NCBI GenBank assembly: GCA_007026445.1
Contig: VDMD01000059.1
Location: forward strand, 62,001-126,000
DNA: 64,000 nucleotides
Origin: Schizophyllum amplum
Taxonomy: Eukaryota > Basidiomycota > Agaricomycetes > Agaricales > Schizophyllaceae
Direction of reading: 5' to 3'
Shown: positions 1 through 12,599 of the stretch, in pieces
Numbering within the stretch: position 1 is the stretch's first letter
How the letters are laid out: every line of letters begins with the position of its first letter
Position numbers and translations under genes: made by a program
The notes under the pieces: generated by a model
What the model was told of the DNA's origin: nothing
Seen by the model: only the letters and a program-made list of their open reading frames with translations
Database searches by the model: none

Positions 1-1009
1 GCCGTCACGGGTCTAGTAGACCAAATCTATTGCATACTTAGTATTATCTACTGACAACATACATGCTAGTTCTACTTATAAAGTACATGCTACTGCTCTA
101 GATACGTAGGGACAACGTTCTGGGCCCGTCGTCGACGCCCTGCACACAGCGGGACACGACTCAAACATCGCGCGACGCGACTTAGACATCGCGCGTGCTC
201 GCCGTCCGATGCGACTGCGAAATCTCTTGCTTCGCGTCGCAATGTCCCCCCGACGTCCGAGTCGGCGGTAGGCGTGGGCGAGACGCCCTTGCTCATTCTC
301 CGCCTTGAAACTCGCCGACAGCGAGGTCAGTCGTAAACATGCTCGCCCACACCTGCATTGATGTCGACCGCGCGCCCCCGACTTCACGCACCACTTCACG
401 CAGCACTGGCGCCTTCGACGCGCAGCTTCGGCGTCGCCCGTCATCCCTTCCAGCTCTGTACTCACTTGACGACGTCCTGTCCCGGCGCCACCCTCGACGT
501 CAAGGACGAGGGCGTAGGCGGCGTGGTCTGGATCAACAATCAGCGTGGGGTCGACGTATCCAGCAGGCAAGGGACTTACCAATAGAAGGCGAGCGCGCAC
601 CGACGAACGCGGCGGCGCAAACTCAAGGTGCGACGCGCGACAGCGCGCCATCACCGGGGTAGACTCCCGCCGTCGTCGTTAGCTAATCCGACAGTGGTCG
701 TAGAAGTACTCTAGCGCCTGAAACGTCGTTAGTATCTCTCTGACTCGAGGTTGAATAAACTGAGTGGCATATTAAAGTCAACATGGGGGAGGAATAAGGT
801 ATCTGGGGCATGAAAAACTACACCAAAGGTGGTTGAAGACAGGAAACTCAGCATAGAGGTACGCGGCCCCTGAAAACAAATCTAAAGGCCATGTGAGCTC
901 AGGTAAACTGTTAGCAGCGAACGACGCACGACCAATGAGAACGCGGTGGCGCTGCGCGCCACCGCCACGGGAGACCCCCGCTGTCTCCGCTCGCACGCCC
1001 GATAGCAGC

Positions 1010-1125
1010 CGAGAACGTCCTCTAGAATTCCCGCGCGGATATTCTGAGAATTGAGTTCATTTTGAATTAATTTTGACGCTCAAACTCTCACCAAAAACGC
1101 TTCCGCTTGGACCGGAGTATGGAGG
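1010..1125 (-). repeat. Dispersed repeat block, inverted member (copy A)
   Basis: Read on the minus strand, this block starts with a CCGGTCCAAGCGGA motif and ends with ATCCGCGCGGGAATTCTAGA. The same order of motifs occurs on the plus strand at 5,150-5,930 and in copy B. Spacing between the motifs is similar but the middle differs. It could be the end of a mobile element or a duplicated promoter module; no coding capacity is visible. Confidence 0.7.
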
Positions 1126-1796
1126 CATAAGGGCGGAAAGGGCGTCCAGCGGGCGGGGCGTCGGCATGGCGAAAAGGCCCGGGCACGTCGGCGACGAGGG
1201 CGGGCGTTGACCGACGGTATGGTTCACGCTGCGCGGCCTGCGGACGTCGTCAGCCTCGATGCACGAGTCGCAAGGTAGCGTTGTACTCGCCCGAGGGCCG
1301 CCGCCGTTTGTTACCGCCGTCGGGATCGACGGGACGTCCGACGGGCATACTCACCACGAGAAACGTGAGCGAGCACGCTGTGCATGACTCCCAGGACGCC
1401 GACTTGCGCGACGAGCGCAACCGTGAGTGAGGGAGATTCGTTGCTGGTAGCTTAGGCAGGCCGCGCGTCGCGACGGTATCTACGGACGAGTTAGCTGACG
1501 GTCACTATAGCGTGATTCGCCGACGCACCGCGACGACTGACCCCCATATCGACCAAGTCCCCGCCGTCATCTGCCGTGACGAGCACGAAGATGCGTCTGC
1601 GAATTAGTCAGCGTGTATACGAGAAGGGCGTCGCGAGGACGAAGACCACGACGACGCTCGTCGAACGTGAAGGTAAAGGGCGAGAGCGACGTACCACGCG
1701 CCAAGCCGTGTCCCTGCGTCGGTGACTAGCCGTCCAGAACTCGCTTGCGAGGTCGCTGTTGGTCAAGTCCGAAGGACGCGTCCGCGAGGTACGCCG

Positions 1797-2313
1797 TCAC
1801 GACGCGTCGACGCAGTCGTTAGTCGTACTCGCCATCGTAGGTCGTGGTCGCCGTGAATGCTGTCGAGCGTGTCGAGTGCGGAGGACGCGAGTGCGCATCG
1901 GTGGCGGTCGTCCACAACGTCGAAGCCGTCGAGCTCGACGCTCGCCGTAGCGGGGAGGACATGGCGGTAAGGGACAGCCTGCGATGATCGGTGAATTTTC
2001 GTATTTCAACTCAATATAAATCGTTACCGAAAAGCGTCATGTGCGGTAATCGCGGGTGACAAGGTGATCCCGGGTGACTTGTAGCAAGGTGATCTCGGGT
2101 GACTGAGGACTACAACGGATCAATACAGTTCCCAAACGATATGAATAGATAGACTTACCGGTCGACGAGAAACGTGCCGAGTTGACGAGCTGCGTGTTGG
2201 GAGTGACAGGGGAAGGAAGCTGGGTGCTTGTAAAGTTGATCTGCGGGGTCAAGTTGAAGGTAAGGAGAGATAGTTAGAAGAGGAACATCGAAGAACGTAC
2301 CAATACAAGTCAT
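1797..2313 (-). CDS. Possible spliced gene of unknown function, 5' part (copy A)
   Basis: Candidate gene on the minus strand. A TATATAAG box lies at about 2,446-2,453, 130 bp upstream of an ATG at 2,313. Exon 1 would be 2,301-2,313, followed by a GTACGT...CCGCAG intron (2,241-2,300), exon 2 (2,159-2,240) and a GTAAGT...GTTGTAG intron. Another clear intron (GTAACG...ATCGCAG) lies near 1,986-2,025. All these splice signals are kept in copy B. The reading frame beyond exon 2 is ambiguous because the exon 3 acceptor differs between copies, and I recognise no domain. It could be an untranslated or decayed gene. Confidence 0.3.
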
Positions 2314-4289
2314 AGTGAGGGAGCGTCAAAGGCGGCGTGGCAAGAATAAACGTCAAAGCTTGCGGGCGAGTAAATGTGAAGGCAGACTAGTAGAGGAAGT
2401 TAGGAAGGCGGTAGGAGGATGGAGAAACCTGACAATCCACTCGCCTTATATACCCCGCTCGACGGCTACCCTCCCGCTTGCGCCGCGTCCCTGCCTCGAC
2501 GATCCGCTGCCCACGCATCAAAGCGGCATCATGCGCCCGCAGACACGTCACCGGAAATTCTGGAGCCGAGTTCTGGGCACCGAAGGGTGGAAGATTCGGC
2601 GGACGCGCTCGCAACGTATTGCCGGTGCCCTGCACCGCGCGTCAGCCCTGTCGCGACAAAAATCAGAAATAACTTACCGCTTCGGCCATGGGCAGCCGTA
2701 CCCGGAGTCGCGCGCGGAAGGACGGAAGTTCAGGGCGTTGGTGGTGGGTGGCGCGCCACAGCGCGTACAGTTGTTATGGCTGTTTGCCGTTGTGTGCAGC
2801 GTTCAGCAGAGACAGCGAAAGAGGTAGAGCATCGTACCTTGAGTGACATGTAACGTGTGACCAAGTCGGCGAGCCCGCGACGCGGTGGGAGGAAGTTCGA
2901 GGTCGTTGTTGAACTTGGATCAGGTCTTAGCTCCTTTTGGAAGGCCTTGTGCTCGCAAGAGGCGGCGCGCACCGTCCTCCTCGACGAGTGCGTCGCTGGC
3001 GGTGAGTCAAGCACAGAATAAGATAATGTCATTGAATACACGTATATCAGGGATTTCGGGGGGATAGGCGCAGGGCGCGCCCTGTGAGTGAGCTCGAATT
3101 GGGCAGAGCCACGACGGGTGCAGCGTCGCCGCCGTCGCCTCGCATCACGTTTCGATCATTCTGATGGAATATGTCAGTGCCAAGCATCCGGGGAATGAGC
3201 CCGGAAACGCACCGGACTTGGATGGAAGATGCGTATAGGCGTATTCCCCGCGTTGGGGAATAGCGCTATTGCGAGTGCGCGCGGCGGACGCGGCGCAACG
3301 CGTTATCATCAGCATGCTCGGGCGGACCTCGGAGGAAGATTCTGTAAGCGTGGTGCGGTCAGCCGTAAGATTCGGGACGGGGCGAAGGGAGGAGAGAGGA
3401 GGAGGGGGTGGTGCATATCGTAGTGAATAAGAGGCGCAGGCGCGGTTTGCAGCCTGATTCGTCGACGGGATGGTCGGTACAGAATGACTAGTCATCTAGA
3501 ACACGAGCCCGAGGCGAAACGAACGCATTATGGACTTGCCAAAAACGACGCCACATAACGAAATCACCCTTGTTCACGATACAGCGCAGGTTCAACGGCG
3601 AGGATGGCCCTTCTGGCGAGGGGAATCGGTTTCTGAGGAGTAAACGAACGAATATTGAGCCAGAAATATTTTGAACTTGGGTACCGACTTACCGACCAAA
3701 GGTCAACGAGATTCACAGTGAGAAGTTGACGACCTTCTCAAAAGATAAGGGACGCCGTTGATCTCGCTCATCGGCATTTGGTGTATGTATTCTAGACCCA
3801 TGGAAGAGCCCTCTTGCACAAGTACGACCCATCCGCGGCGCCAGAACGAGCTCGGGGGCCGTCCGAAAGGTGGTCGCCGCTGTTGCGCGCCACCCGGCAC
3901 CTCGTCCAGTATTGCGATCCATCCGCTCGGGGGAACGCTTCCAGTTCTTCAAGATGGACGTTACAAAGGCCAATAAAGATGTTGCTAATAATGGCGACGT
4001 GAGGGAAGGGGACGATGGACGGAAAACGAACATGGCGGCGCGGGAGGAGAGCGATCGGCGTGTCGGCCCGAGCCCCGCGCCGCCGCGTGATCCTTCCTCG
4101 CGCCTTGTTTTCGACCTTTGCCGTCGCTGCCTCGGCGTCGTTCATGTCGCCGCCGCCTCCACGACGGCGCACTCATTGTACTTTGACCCCTGCGGGCCGT
4201 ACTTCCGCCTTGGACGTGCCCCATCTCACGCACTTTTCCGCTCTTTTTTCGATCATCTCGCGCTGGGTTTCACGTGTTCCCGGCTCTCT

Positions 4290-5205
4290 ATGGACGACAC
4301 AGACCTCAAGGCGCCGCTGAAAGGCATCCGAATCACACCCTGCACGCCCGCCGCCAACCGCGCGGCCTCATCTACCCCCCGTCAAGCTGCTCAAGTCGAC
4401 GCGAACGCCCAAGTCAACCGTCGGTCGCGGTCACGTGATCTCGCCGCTCGCCTCGTCAAGTCCAAGGTCCTCGTCTCTGATAGCCGTACATAGTCATACT
4501 CATAGGTACTCTAGGTGCTATCTATGTCCTGCGGTTGCCACGCGTGAGGGGCGCCAGCGCCGTCAGAGTCAACATGCACCGCGCCGTCGGAGTCAACACG
4601 CACCGCGTCCTCGTCGCTCCCGACGCCCTTGCCTTGCCCGCCGTGCCGTCGGCAGCGCCGTTCAGAGTACTCACCGCACTGGGAATTCACGGTGCTGCCG
4701 ACGGCCCGGCGAGCGAGGTGAAAGCGTCGGGAACAATGACCACGCGGTGTTTACGACAAAGAACAAAACACCGGCGGTACCCCGCGCGGGGAAAATTCCC
4801 GCTCAGGATGCCTCGGGCGATCGGCCCCACGACAGCCGGATTGCGACCCTGACCGTCGACGTGGAGGTCGTCTATTCTGAGGTGGGTATCTCGTCGTCTT
4901 CGTCGCTCTCAAGCTGACTCTTTTTCAGCCCGTTCTCCATCACACACAAGCTCCCATACGACCGCGCCCCCCTACACCCTCACGTCCTCGCCGACTCGCC
5001 CACGACCTCGCCAACGACGTCACCCACGCCCACAAACTCGCCGCCACGTCATCCACGCCCTCGTCGCCTCGCCTACGGCCTCCCCCGCATCCCCGTACCT
5101 TTCCCGATCTCGCCACCTCGCCGACAAGTCCCATATCCCCATTTATCCGGTCCAAGCGGAGGGCGTTTCCGGCGAGCTTTCAAGGGCGGAATAAATGCAA
5201 AATGA
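4290..5205 (+). CDS. Possible spliced gene of unknown function (copy A)
   Basis: An ATG at 4,290 opens a frame beginning MDDTDLKAPLKG and rich in Pro, Ser, Arg and Ala, resembling a disordered N-terminus. A well-formed intron is visible at 4,882-4,928 (GTGGGT donor, CTGAC branch point, TTTTTCAG acceptor), preceded by a frame ending VVYSE. Copy B conserves the same structure. At least one more intron is needed after the stop near 4,492, where GTACAT could be a donor. I see no domain. The 3' end runs into the dispersed repeat block, so the gene may be truncated. Confidence 0.35.
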
Positions 5206-5930
5206 AGTCAAATCGTCAAATATCCGCGCGGGAATTCTAGAGGACGGGTGCGACGGTTGGAAGGAGGCGACGTTGGGGCATTTGAGGGAGCTTGACGGGC
5301 GGCGCGAAGCGCCGCCGCGTACGGTACAAAAGGTGCGCGACATGTTTATTTTCCGGGGCGCGAGCTGACAAAGTTCAGGTACTGCCTTCGCGTTCGCCAC
5401 CTCGCCGGCAAGTCCCATATCCCCATTTATCCGGTCCAAGCGGAGGGCGTTTCCGGCGAGATTCGAGGGCGTTTCCGGCGAAGTTCCAAGGGCGAAATGA
5501 ATGCAAAATGAAGTCCAATCGTCAAATATCCGCGCGGGAATTTTAGCGGACAGATGCGACAGGGGACGGGGGTTTGGAGGGAGTCGGGGGTTCTGGAGGG
5601 ACTCGGAGAGGTCGGGGAGCGCGGCGGGCGGCGCGAAGCGCCGCCGCGCATGGAGAACAAGGTGCGCGACTTGCTTATTTACCCGAGCGTGAGATGACAA
5701 AGTTCAGGTACCCTGTCCCGCACGTACTGCCGTCTCGCTCTCCCGCACGTACCGCCGTTTCCCCACGTCCCGCCGTTTCCCCACGTCCCGCCGTTTCCCC
5801 ACGTCCCGCCGTTTCCCCACGTCCCGCTCGCCATCTGCTGGTCCAAGCGGTGAGCAATCAAGGGCGAAAATGAATGCAAAATGAGGTCTTTTCGACGGAT
5901 ATCCGCGCGGGGGTTCTAGAGGACGGATGC
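5150..5930 (+). repeat. Tandem ~300-bp repeat containing the dispersed block (copy A)
   Basis: Three imperfect units each carry the CCGGTCCAAGCGGA motif, the phrase CAAAATGAAGTC and ATCCGCGCGGGAATTCTAGA or a close variant. Two units also carry a perfect hairpin (GGCGGCGC-GAA-GCGCCGCC; 5,298-5,316 and again near 5,625-5,645). The family is inverted relative to the block at 1,010-1,125. Either a fragmented non-autonomous mobile element or a locally amplified module. Confidence 0.75.
5745..5835 (+). repeat. Minisatellite, 18-bp unit
   Basis: At least four near-perfect copies of CCCCACGTCCCGCCGTTT lie in tandem. It separates two members of the ~300-bp repeat in copy A and has no counterpart of the same length in copy B, so it expanded or contracted after the duplication. 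Confidence 0.9.
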
Positions 5931-7594
5931 GAGGGGCCGGGGGAGGCGGGAACGCAGCTTTCGGGGAGTCTGGGGAGATGTAGGCAAGGTCGGGGATTGA
6001 GGAGCGCGGCGGGCGGCGCGTGCTGGGAGGATGGAGGGCGTCGTCGCTCATGTAGGGAGGGTGTCGTGCGCGCTGGGAGGGTGCGCGCTCAGTGCATATT
6101 GGGCTACGCGACTCTGGACGAATCTCTGCAGGCTCACAAGTCGTGAAGCAATGTATCGACGTCCGGCGAGCGGAGCTTTCGCATTTGCTTTCGCCGTCGC
6201 ATTTGCATTCGCCATCGCCTCGTCTTTCCTCGCCCTGCGCTTGCCGGAGGCTTCCCGCGCCCTCGCCGTAGCTCTCGAAGCCTACAACCTCAACTCCCGC
6301 CATCCCCGCGCTCCTTGCTTGCTGTTATCACCTCGAGCGTCGCGTCTCGGCGACCGGTGCCCGATCATTGAGGCGATGGATCCCCGTCCGGCGAGCGGGG
6401 TGAGGCACTCGATCTTGCCTTCGAGGTGGGTCTTTGGTCTGGGCTTCGAGGTGAATAGCTCGGTCTGGGCCTCGAGTGTACGACTTGCTGACGGTGTCCT
6501 AAAGGAACAGGCGATGTAGTGAGGCGTTTGACGGGGTCGTAAGGTCGTGAAGCAATGTATTGCGGTCCGGCGAGCGGGGTCTTGGGCGCTGCGCCGAGCG
6601 AGGCCTTAGGCAATGAGGCAATGTATCGCCGTCCGGCGAGGTAGGCAAGGTACGCGTTCGCGGCTTTCGGCGACGTCGGTGTCTGCGGAGCGGAGTCTTG
6701 CCAGCGGGACCCTTGGGTGATGAGGCAACACATCATTGTCCGACTCCGAGCGAGGTTTGCGGCTTTCGGGACACGGCAATAGGTTCCCGCGACATGGCAT
6801 GCAGGGCTCGGGTCCGCGGCGTTCGGCAAACACAGTAAATGCGGCCGGGCCGTCGACTCTTGTTTACGACGTGCTCAAGACGTCTGTCGCGACGCCAAGG
6901 TACGTGCTATTCCGGCGGAGGGTCTCAGCAAGATGTTGATATCTGCGGAGAGGCGGTTTCGGTGGGTAAGTCCGCGAGTGCCTCGCGAGTCATTCTTCGT
7001 GTCTCTCGAGTTGTTTGTTGGGTCTCGTGGTTCATGTCCCGCCATCTCGAGAACTGTCTTTACATTTGTGCTTGGTGTAGATGTGTTCCATACTTGCCTT
7101 GCCCTTGAGTAATACCATCTGTTTAACCGCCCTTGCGTAACACCAACCGTTTATCCGCCCTTGACAATAATAGCTGTTGATGTGCTGAGTAAATAAGTCT
7201 GGGCCTGATACCCTGAGGTGATTTCGGCGGTAGTAAACGGATAAACTCTGCGGTTGAGCGGAAGAAACATCAGAGGTTCCAACGGTCAGGGAAGGGGTTG
7301 AGAAGGTCTGCGCAGAATATATGCCCTGTGTTTCCGGAAATAAAAAAGATTTAGGAAGTCAGGGCAGGCAGGGTGGAGAGAGGGATGTGCTTGAGAATGG
7401 CGGGGACGACGACGAGAGGGCAGCGAGGAAAGTGGCGAGGTCGGGAGAAGGGCCATTAAGGATCATGAGAGTAAATACGATGGCTGTCCAAAGACGATGT
7501 CAATCGCATGCCGCGATGGGTCCAGGCATTTGCATACATTAGCCGGCGATAAGTGGTCACAAAAGCGTGATATCTGGCAAGGGATCTGGGTTTT

Positions 7595-10530
7595 GGGGAC
7601 AGCGTAGAGGGAGCAAGTGCATCTGGAAAAAGCCCTGCTGATTGTAGGTGCTATCAGGTGCTATCAGGTGATGTGAGGTGATGTGAGGCAGGCCCAGGGC
7701 GTCCAGGGCGTCCAGGACACTCAGGAATTTGTTGGCGGGCCAGCGAAACTTTACACCACCTGAGGTGTCCTGAGGTGACCACATTGCACCTGTAATTGAC
7801 CCATTTACCTAGGTCTGTGTCAATTCTGCAGGCTTTTCGATAGTTTTACGAGATAGAATGAAATCAGATGATATTGAGATCTACGATATAAATACAAAAG
7901 TCTACTTAGAATGCTATACAAAAGAACTGCACGCCAGTGACTCGCGGACCTATGCGAAGGTCAGCAATGATAGTGGTGCTATTTCATTGAAAACATACCT
8001 TAGTTACAAAACCATGGGCTGTCACCCGAGTCCAATGTTTCGGGCACAGACGAAAGGGTCAAGAACTGCATGAATTGTTAGTACTGTTTGAACCAGAGAT
8101 ACGAAAGTTTACCAGAAGAGCGGCACGCAAGCGCGCCGCCGTCATCGCTCAGGTACTGTGCGCGCATCTCACCGTGTTGAGCCAGTCGCTAGAGTGTACG
8201 TTAGCGAGTTACGAAGTGCACCCAATAACTCACGCACCTATCCAGCGCTCGCCTCCTCGTCGCCCGTCATGTCGCGTCGGCGCTCATCCGTCACCTATCG
8301 CCTCGTCTCGTGTCCTTCGCTCCCTCCCTCGCCCGTCGTCCAGTCTACCCTCACCGTCGCCCTCCACTTGCCGGGCTGCACCAACACCTCCTCCCGCCTC
8401 GTCCTCGTCCTCGCGCCCGCCCCCCTTGCCCCTTCCCCCTCGCCTCACCCGTCGCCCGGCGACTTCCTTCCCTCTACCGCGTCGACCGTCGACTCGCTCG
8501 TCGTGGGCATCGCTCCTCGCCCGTCGTCATCGCTGAGTCGCCCCCTCCCTCCCTCGTACGTCGCCCCTCGCCGGGACCGCCTCGCCGTCTTTCCTCACCT
8601 CACTCGCCATGCCGCGGATGGGAGTGCGTCTGGAGAGGGCGAGACAGACGAGACGCGGCACGGCGGGCCGCGGCGCGTCACCATTCCAGGCATGCGTGCC
8701 TGTGAATGTATCGAGCCCGTTGCTGGAATTAGAGTACGGTGTGCAGTGTTTAGCGCACGCACCCGTCTTACGTGACGAACTTCCGCGCGGGCAACCACCG
8801 GGGCAGCTCGAGCAGCGTACGGGCGCTTCTTTGCGGTTGACCTGGGGAGGGGGGCCCGGAAGGAAGACAAAATGGGACGGCACGGCGCCGCAACGCCGCG
8901 CGTTAGGGGAAATGCACGCCTCTTCTTAATTATATGTCAGTAAAGGACAAAGCACGAAGCGTAGCGTACGCACCTTTATTGCGCGGGCGCGGGCGCGAGC
9001 AGCCCTGCTGCTTTCGCAGCGCATTGCGTGGCGGGAACAAGCCTGGATGGTACGGAGGGAAGGCAAGTAGCGCTGGAGGAAGGGAGGACACTGGCGAGGC
9101 GACCTGAAGGCGGCGGACATGACGGCGGGAGGAGAGATGCGGTGTATGACTCAGGCGGCGAGCCTCGTCGTTTGAGCAGCCACAAGACCCGGACCGAGGC
9201 CCGGTCCAATTCGATCGCCGCATCCGCCACGTGCGGGGCTCGCGCCTTGTCTTTGCGCTTGTCGTCGACATGCCCTTCCGCCGCCGCCTCCATCCTTCCC
9301 CCCTCATATCCTCACTTAGTTATCTCTACCCTTCCGCTCGACGCAAGGTGTATACCTTGCCGACCGCATACACGCCCAACGCGGGCTCGCTGTACGGCAA
9401 AGGGCCCCGTCTGCCCTTGGGAAGGCGTCTGACGCGTTACAAAAGCGCGACGTGCGTCGCCTATGTAAGCTGCAAGGTGCGCTTTTCGACAGCACCAGGA
9501 GTTAGCGCGTGGCCTAACAAAACACGCACAAGCCCGCTATCTTTGAGGACGCGTGAGGTGCGCGAAGACACGCCGCCCTCGTCGCTGCGAAAGCGCGATC
9601 ACGACGAGCGAGGACGCAGGCGCGCAGCCGTCGCAAGTTGACTTCCCCTGGTCCCCCTCCCCTTCCCTCCTGTCCCTCCATCCATTCGCCCTCTGCTCCC
9701 CTACAGTTCCTCCTCTGCTTCTCTCGCTCCATCCTCTCCTCTCCCTCCCTTCTCGCCTCGCCTCCCTTTGCCACGCTTGCTCTCGCCGTCTTCAGCTCGC
9801 CACGGAGACCAGCGCACTACCCCCGATGTGCCCCTAATACTGCAAAGATAGCTAACATTGCCCGTGCAGGGACTACAACAGTGTTCCACGGCCTTGGCAC
9901 GCAAAGCTCCCTGACACGCTGAGCTCGAATGTGCATCTACATCCGCACAACGCGCATGGTCCCTTCCGCCTCGATTGCACCGTCCATCCACGAGCAGACA
10001 GGCGCAGCCGCGCAGGACGCACTCGCATTATTTACGCGCCATGTGACGCTGAACCTATGCATATCAGCGCGTCGCAGACTCGGGATTCACCATACAGTAA
10101 GCGTGTATACGTGACATCATTTTTTGTGCTGACTGGCGAGCTCAAGCGCCGTGCGCGTATGCAGCGCAGAACTCGCTGACAATTTATACAGCACGGATAT
10201 GCTTGACGCAGCACCAGGTGCTCGGCGGCGCGGGTGGACGTACTCAATGCCATATATTGCCAGTCTAATGTATACATCTATAGTGCTTGAATACAGTATG
10301 TTGCTTTCATTGCCCCAGAGTCTATAGGCAGCCTGAGGCTATATTGGGTGATCTCACGTCACCTGAATGGCGAGCAACTGTGCTAGGACGTGCTAGGACA
10401 CCTTGGGTGGCCTCAAGGTGCCCCACAGGACCTCAGGCTACTTGAGGCGACCTGCCTCGGACCCGAAATCCTGAGGTCACCTGACACCACCTCCTCGGGG
10501 ACCCCCTTTTCGTGATGTGTCGAGAGTCGA
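7595..10530. mobile_element. ~2.9 kb segment present only in copy A (putative insertion)
   Basis: Copy A and copy B align up to about 7,591 (copy B 22,036) and again from about 10,535 (copy B 22,085), so roughly 2.9 kb is extra in copy A. The ends are rich in AGGTGA or its complement: TCAGGTGATGTGAGG near 7,664 and, inverted, a TCAGGTGACCTCAGG-like sequence near 10,470-10,485. This suggests imperfect terminal or subterminal inverted repeats, but no clear target duplication is visible. The interior contains pyrimidine-rich DNA (8,300-8,600, 9,630-9,790) and one AT-rich 71-codon frame at 7,858-8,073; I recognise no transposase. A deletion in copy B is equally possible. Confidence 0.45.
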
Positions 10531-10940
10531 CCCTCGAAAGTAGCTAGGATTGAAGGGGAGGGTGTCGGTGTACGCCTGTCATTATCCGGTGAGCGTAGGT
10601 GCCGCCGTTCGCGAGATATACAGTCGAAAAACCGAGATGCAAAACACACTGACTTTCGCCCAATTCGTGCTGTAAGTCGCGCCGATAACGCGCGAGCGTC
10701 ATGCGAGGATCACGCTCGCGTCACACCACGTCAGTCACGCGCCGCGATCGCCGCGATCGTCGCCCAGCCGATCGCCATCCGAGCGCGCGCCCTCATATAG
10801 CGGCGAACGCGCGTCTTGCCCTCTTCCGTCCCCCGTCCACCCCCCGCGGCGGACCGCGACTTGCCTGCTACCACGACGTTGGACGCGACTCAGCTCGCCC
10901 TAGCGAACGTCGACGATGGAATATCTGACGAGTCTCGCAG

Positions 10941-12294
10941 CGCAAGAACGGGCTCGGCGTGCTATGTAGTGTCGACGTGGCGGTCATCATCTTTGGTGCG
11001 TTGGCAGTCGCTACTGGCCCCCCGCTGACGGGCTTTCAGCTTTACCAGTATGCATCCTCGGACATGAATACCATCGTCAGAAACAAGTTAATGTGCGTAT
11101 ACCGTTTCGCGGACGAGTCACTCTAAATTTTCCCTAGCACCAAGGTGAACGAGACACGAAGGGACCGCCCGACTTTGCACAGGCAGCTCCCACAACCTCC
11201 AACGCTGCACCGCAAGGCGACGACGACGATGACGATGACGAGGATCGTCCGCGCAAGCGCCCGCGGCCCGCGAACTCTCCTGGCGGCGCTAGCACCTCTC
11301 GCACGACTGATCCCCTGCATTCCAACATGGGTCCAGAAGTGCGTGTACAACTTGTTTACTTTACTGCTCTGAGAGGTAGAAAATATGGCGGACGACACGT
11401 AAAATATCCCACGTTTGCGTCTGGGATACGCTGACGGCGTACTCTTCAAACTTATCCCTCGTTGCTCTCAATGCGCTAAAAAGTCTCTCAGCCATTATCT
11501 AATGCTGCTCTCAGATCAGCTTGCAGCCGCCCTTTCGTGCCGGACTCTTCGGCCAGATGCCCCCCATGACTACCCCCCACGCATCACCGCCGTCCTCCTC
11601 CCCGCACCTCACCGCCGCGTCCCCGCACTTGACCAGCAGCCCTGTCCTCGCCGCACATCCTACATCGTCGGACCGCTACCTGCCTCGCCCGACGTTCTCG
11701 CCGACCAGTTCTGGCGCAGCGTCCTATCACCTCGGACAGCGCCATGATACCATGCCACGTATGCCGCAGCAACCTCCGCGCCCGATCTACTACTCCCCCA
11801 CGCACGAACGGTCTCTCGCTCCCTTGCCAAGTCCTACAACTCCCTTCACACGTCCCGGGAGCGGCGCCTCCGCCGCGTCACTTGAGTACCAGCGCCGCGG
11901 CAATGAGCTCACCGGTGCTTATACGCGGTCCCACGGCATGGGCGAAGGAGGCATCCCCATCGGCGCGCGATTCCCGTACGGCTTGAGCGGGGCATCCGGG
12001 AGCGGCGCGTCCGCCATGCAGGGCGCCGGCGCGTCCGCCATGCAGGGCGTCAGCTCTGTCACGTCGCCACCGCCGGGGGCGCATGGGCACGGTCTCAGAC
12101 CGTCGTCGATCGAATGGCCGGGGTCGGCGGGTGGTAGCGGGCCGGGGTCTGGTGGCGGTGGCGACCCTCGTCTTCAGCATCGACAGCAACCACCACACCA
12201 TCGCGCCCCACCGGGACAGCAAACGGACATGGCGTGGCTGGAGATGTTGGGCTTACAAGGTCAGCACGACCCGGGAGGTAGGAGAGGGGGTTGA
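10941..12294 (+). pseudogene. RLM1/SRF-type MADS-box factor, degenerate copy A
   Basis: Counterpart of the gene at 22,493-23,896. The conserved MADS exon begins after a CTGAC...CGCAG acceptor at 10,940 with RKNGL, then lacks the 21 nt that encode FKKAYEL in copy B, and continues [13 protein letters not shown]. The next exon has lost a further 26 nt (the start of the segment before [13 protein letters not shown]) and one base near 11,078, which shifts the frame. Later exons (acidic DDDDED stretch, RPRKRPRP basic stretch) are partly preserved, and the last exon (11,515-12,294; 259 codons, rich in Pro, Ser and Gly) is open with an extra 8-codon duplication. The lost helix residues are part of the DNA-binding surface in this family, so the product should not function. 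Confidence 0.8.
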
Positions 12295-12315
12295 TGGAGT
12301 ACGTGTGTCCATGAT

Positions 12316-12365
12316 TCGAGTCTTGACCCTGGTTCGAGTCCTGACCCTGGTTCGAGTCTTGACCT
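12316..12365 (+). repeat. Minisatellite after MADS gene (copy A)
   Basis: Three 18-bp units of GAGTCTTGACCCTGGTTC and variants, immediately downstream of the MADS stop. The same three units occur at 23,918-23,967, so this repeat predates the duplication. Confidence 0.9.
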
Positions 12366-12599
12366 TCATCGTACTTTCGGCTCCGTAAAGCTCCGGACCA
12401 AGTATTCACGCTGTTCCTACAAAGACTGTCTGTACTCATTCAGCAGTATTTTGGGACCTATGTACTGTTTGTGGCTGCTTTTGCGTTTCGAGCTGAACTC
12501 TCCTAAATATTGGAAATATACAGTACAATTCGTAGCAGGCAATATACACAGACTGATGCCGATATACACAGACTAATGCCGATTTGTGAGGACTTTGAG

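Larger units (their letters stand above)
19..12550 (+). repeat. Segmental duplication, copy A
   Basis: The sequence from about 19 to 12,550 is repeated in the same order and orientation from about 14,162 to 24,170. Long runs are near-identical, with scattered substitutions and short indels. The homology ends at 12,536-12,550 (the motif AGGCAATATACACA) where both copies diverge. Copy A is about 2.5 kb longer, mainly because of an extra segment at roughly 7,600-10,530. Stretches in this unit without a supported gene (about 1-1,700, 2,500-4,289, 5,950-7,590) hold only dispersed repeats, minisatellites and reading frames that I could not assign. This is a direct observation by eye; exact identity needs an alignment. 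Confidence 0.95.
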
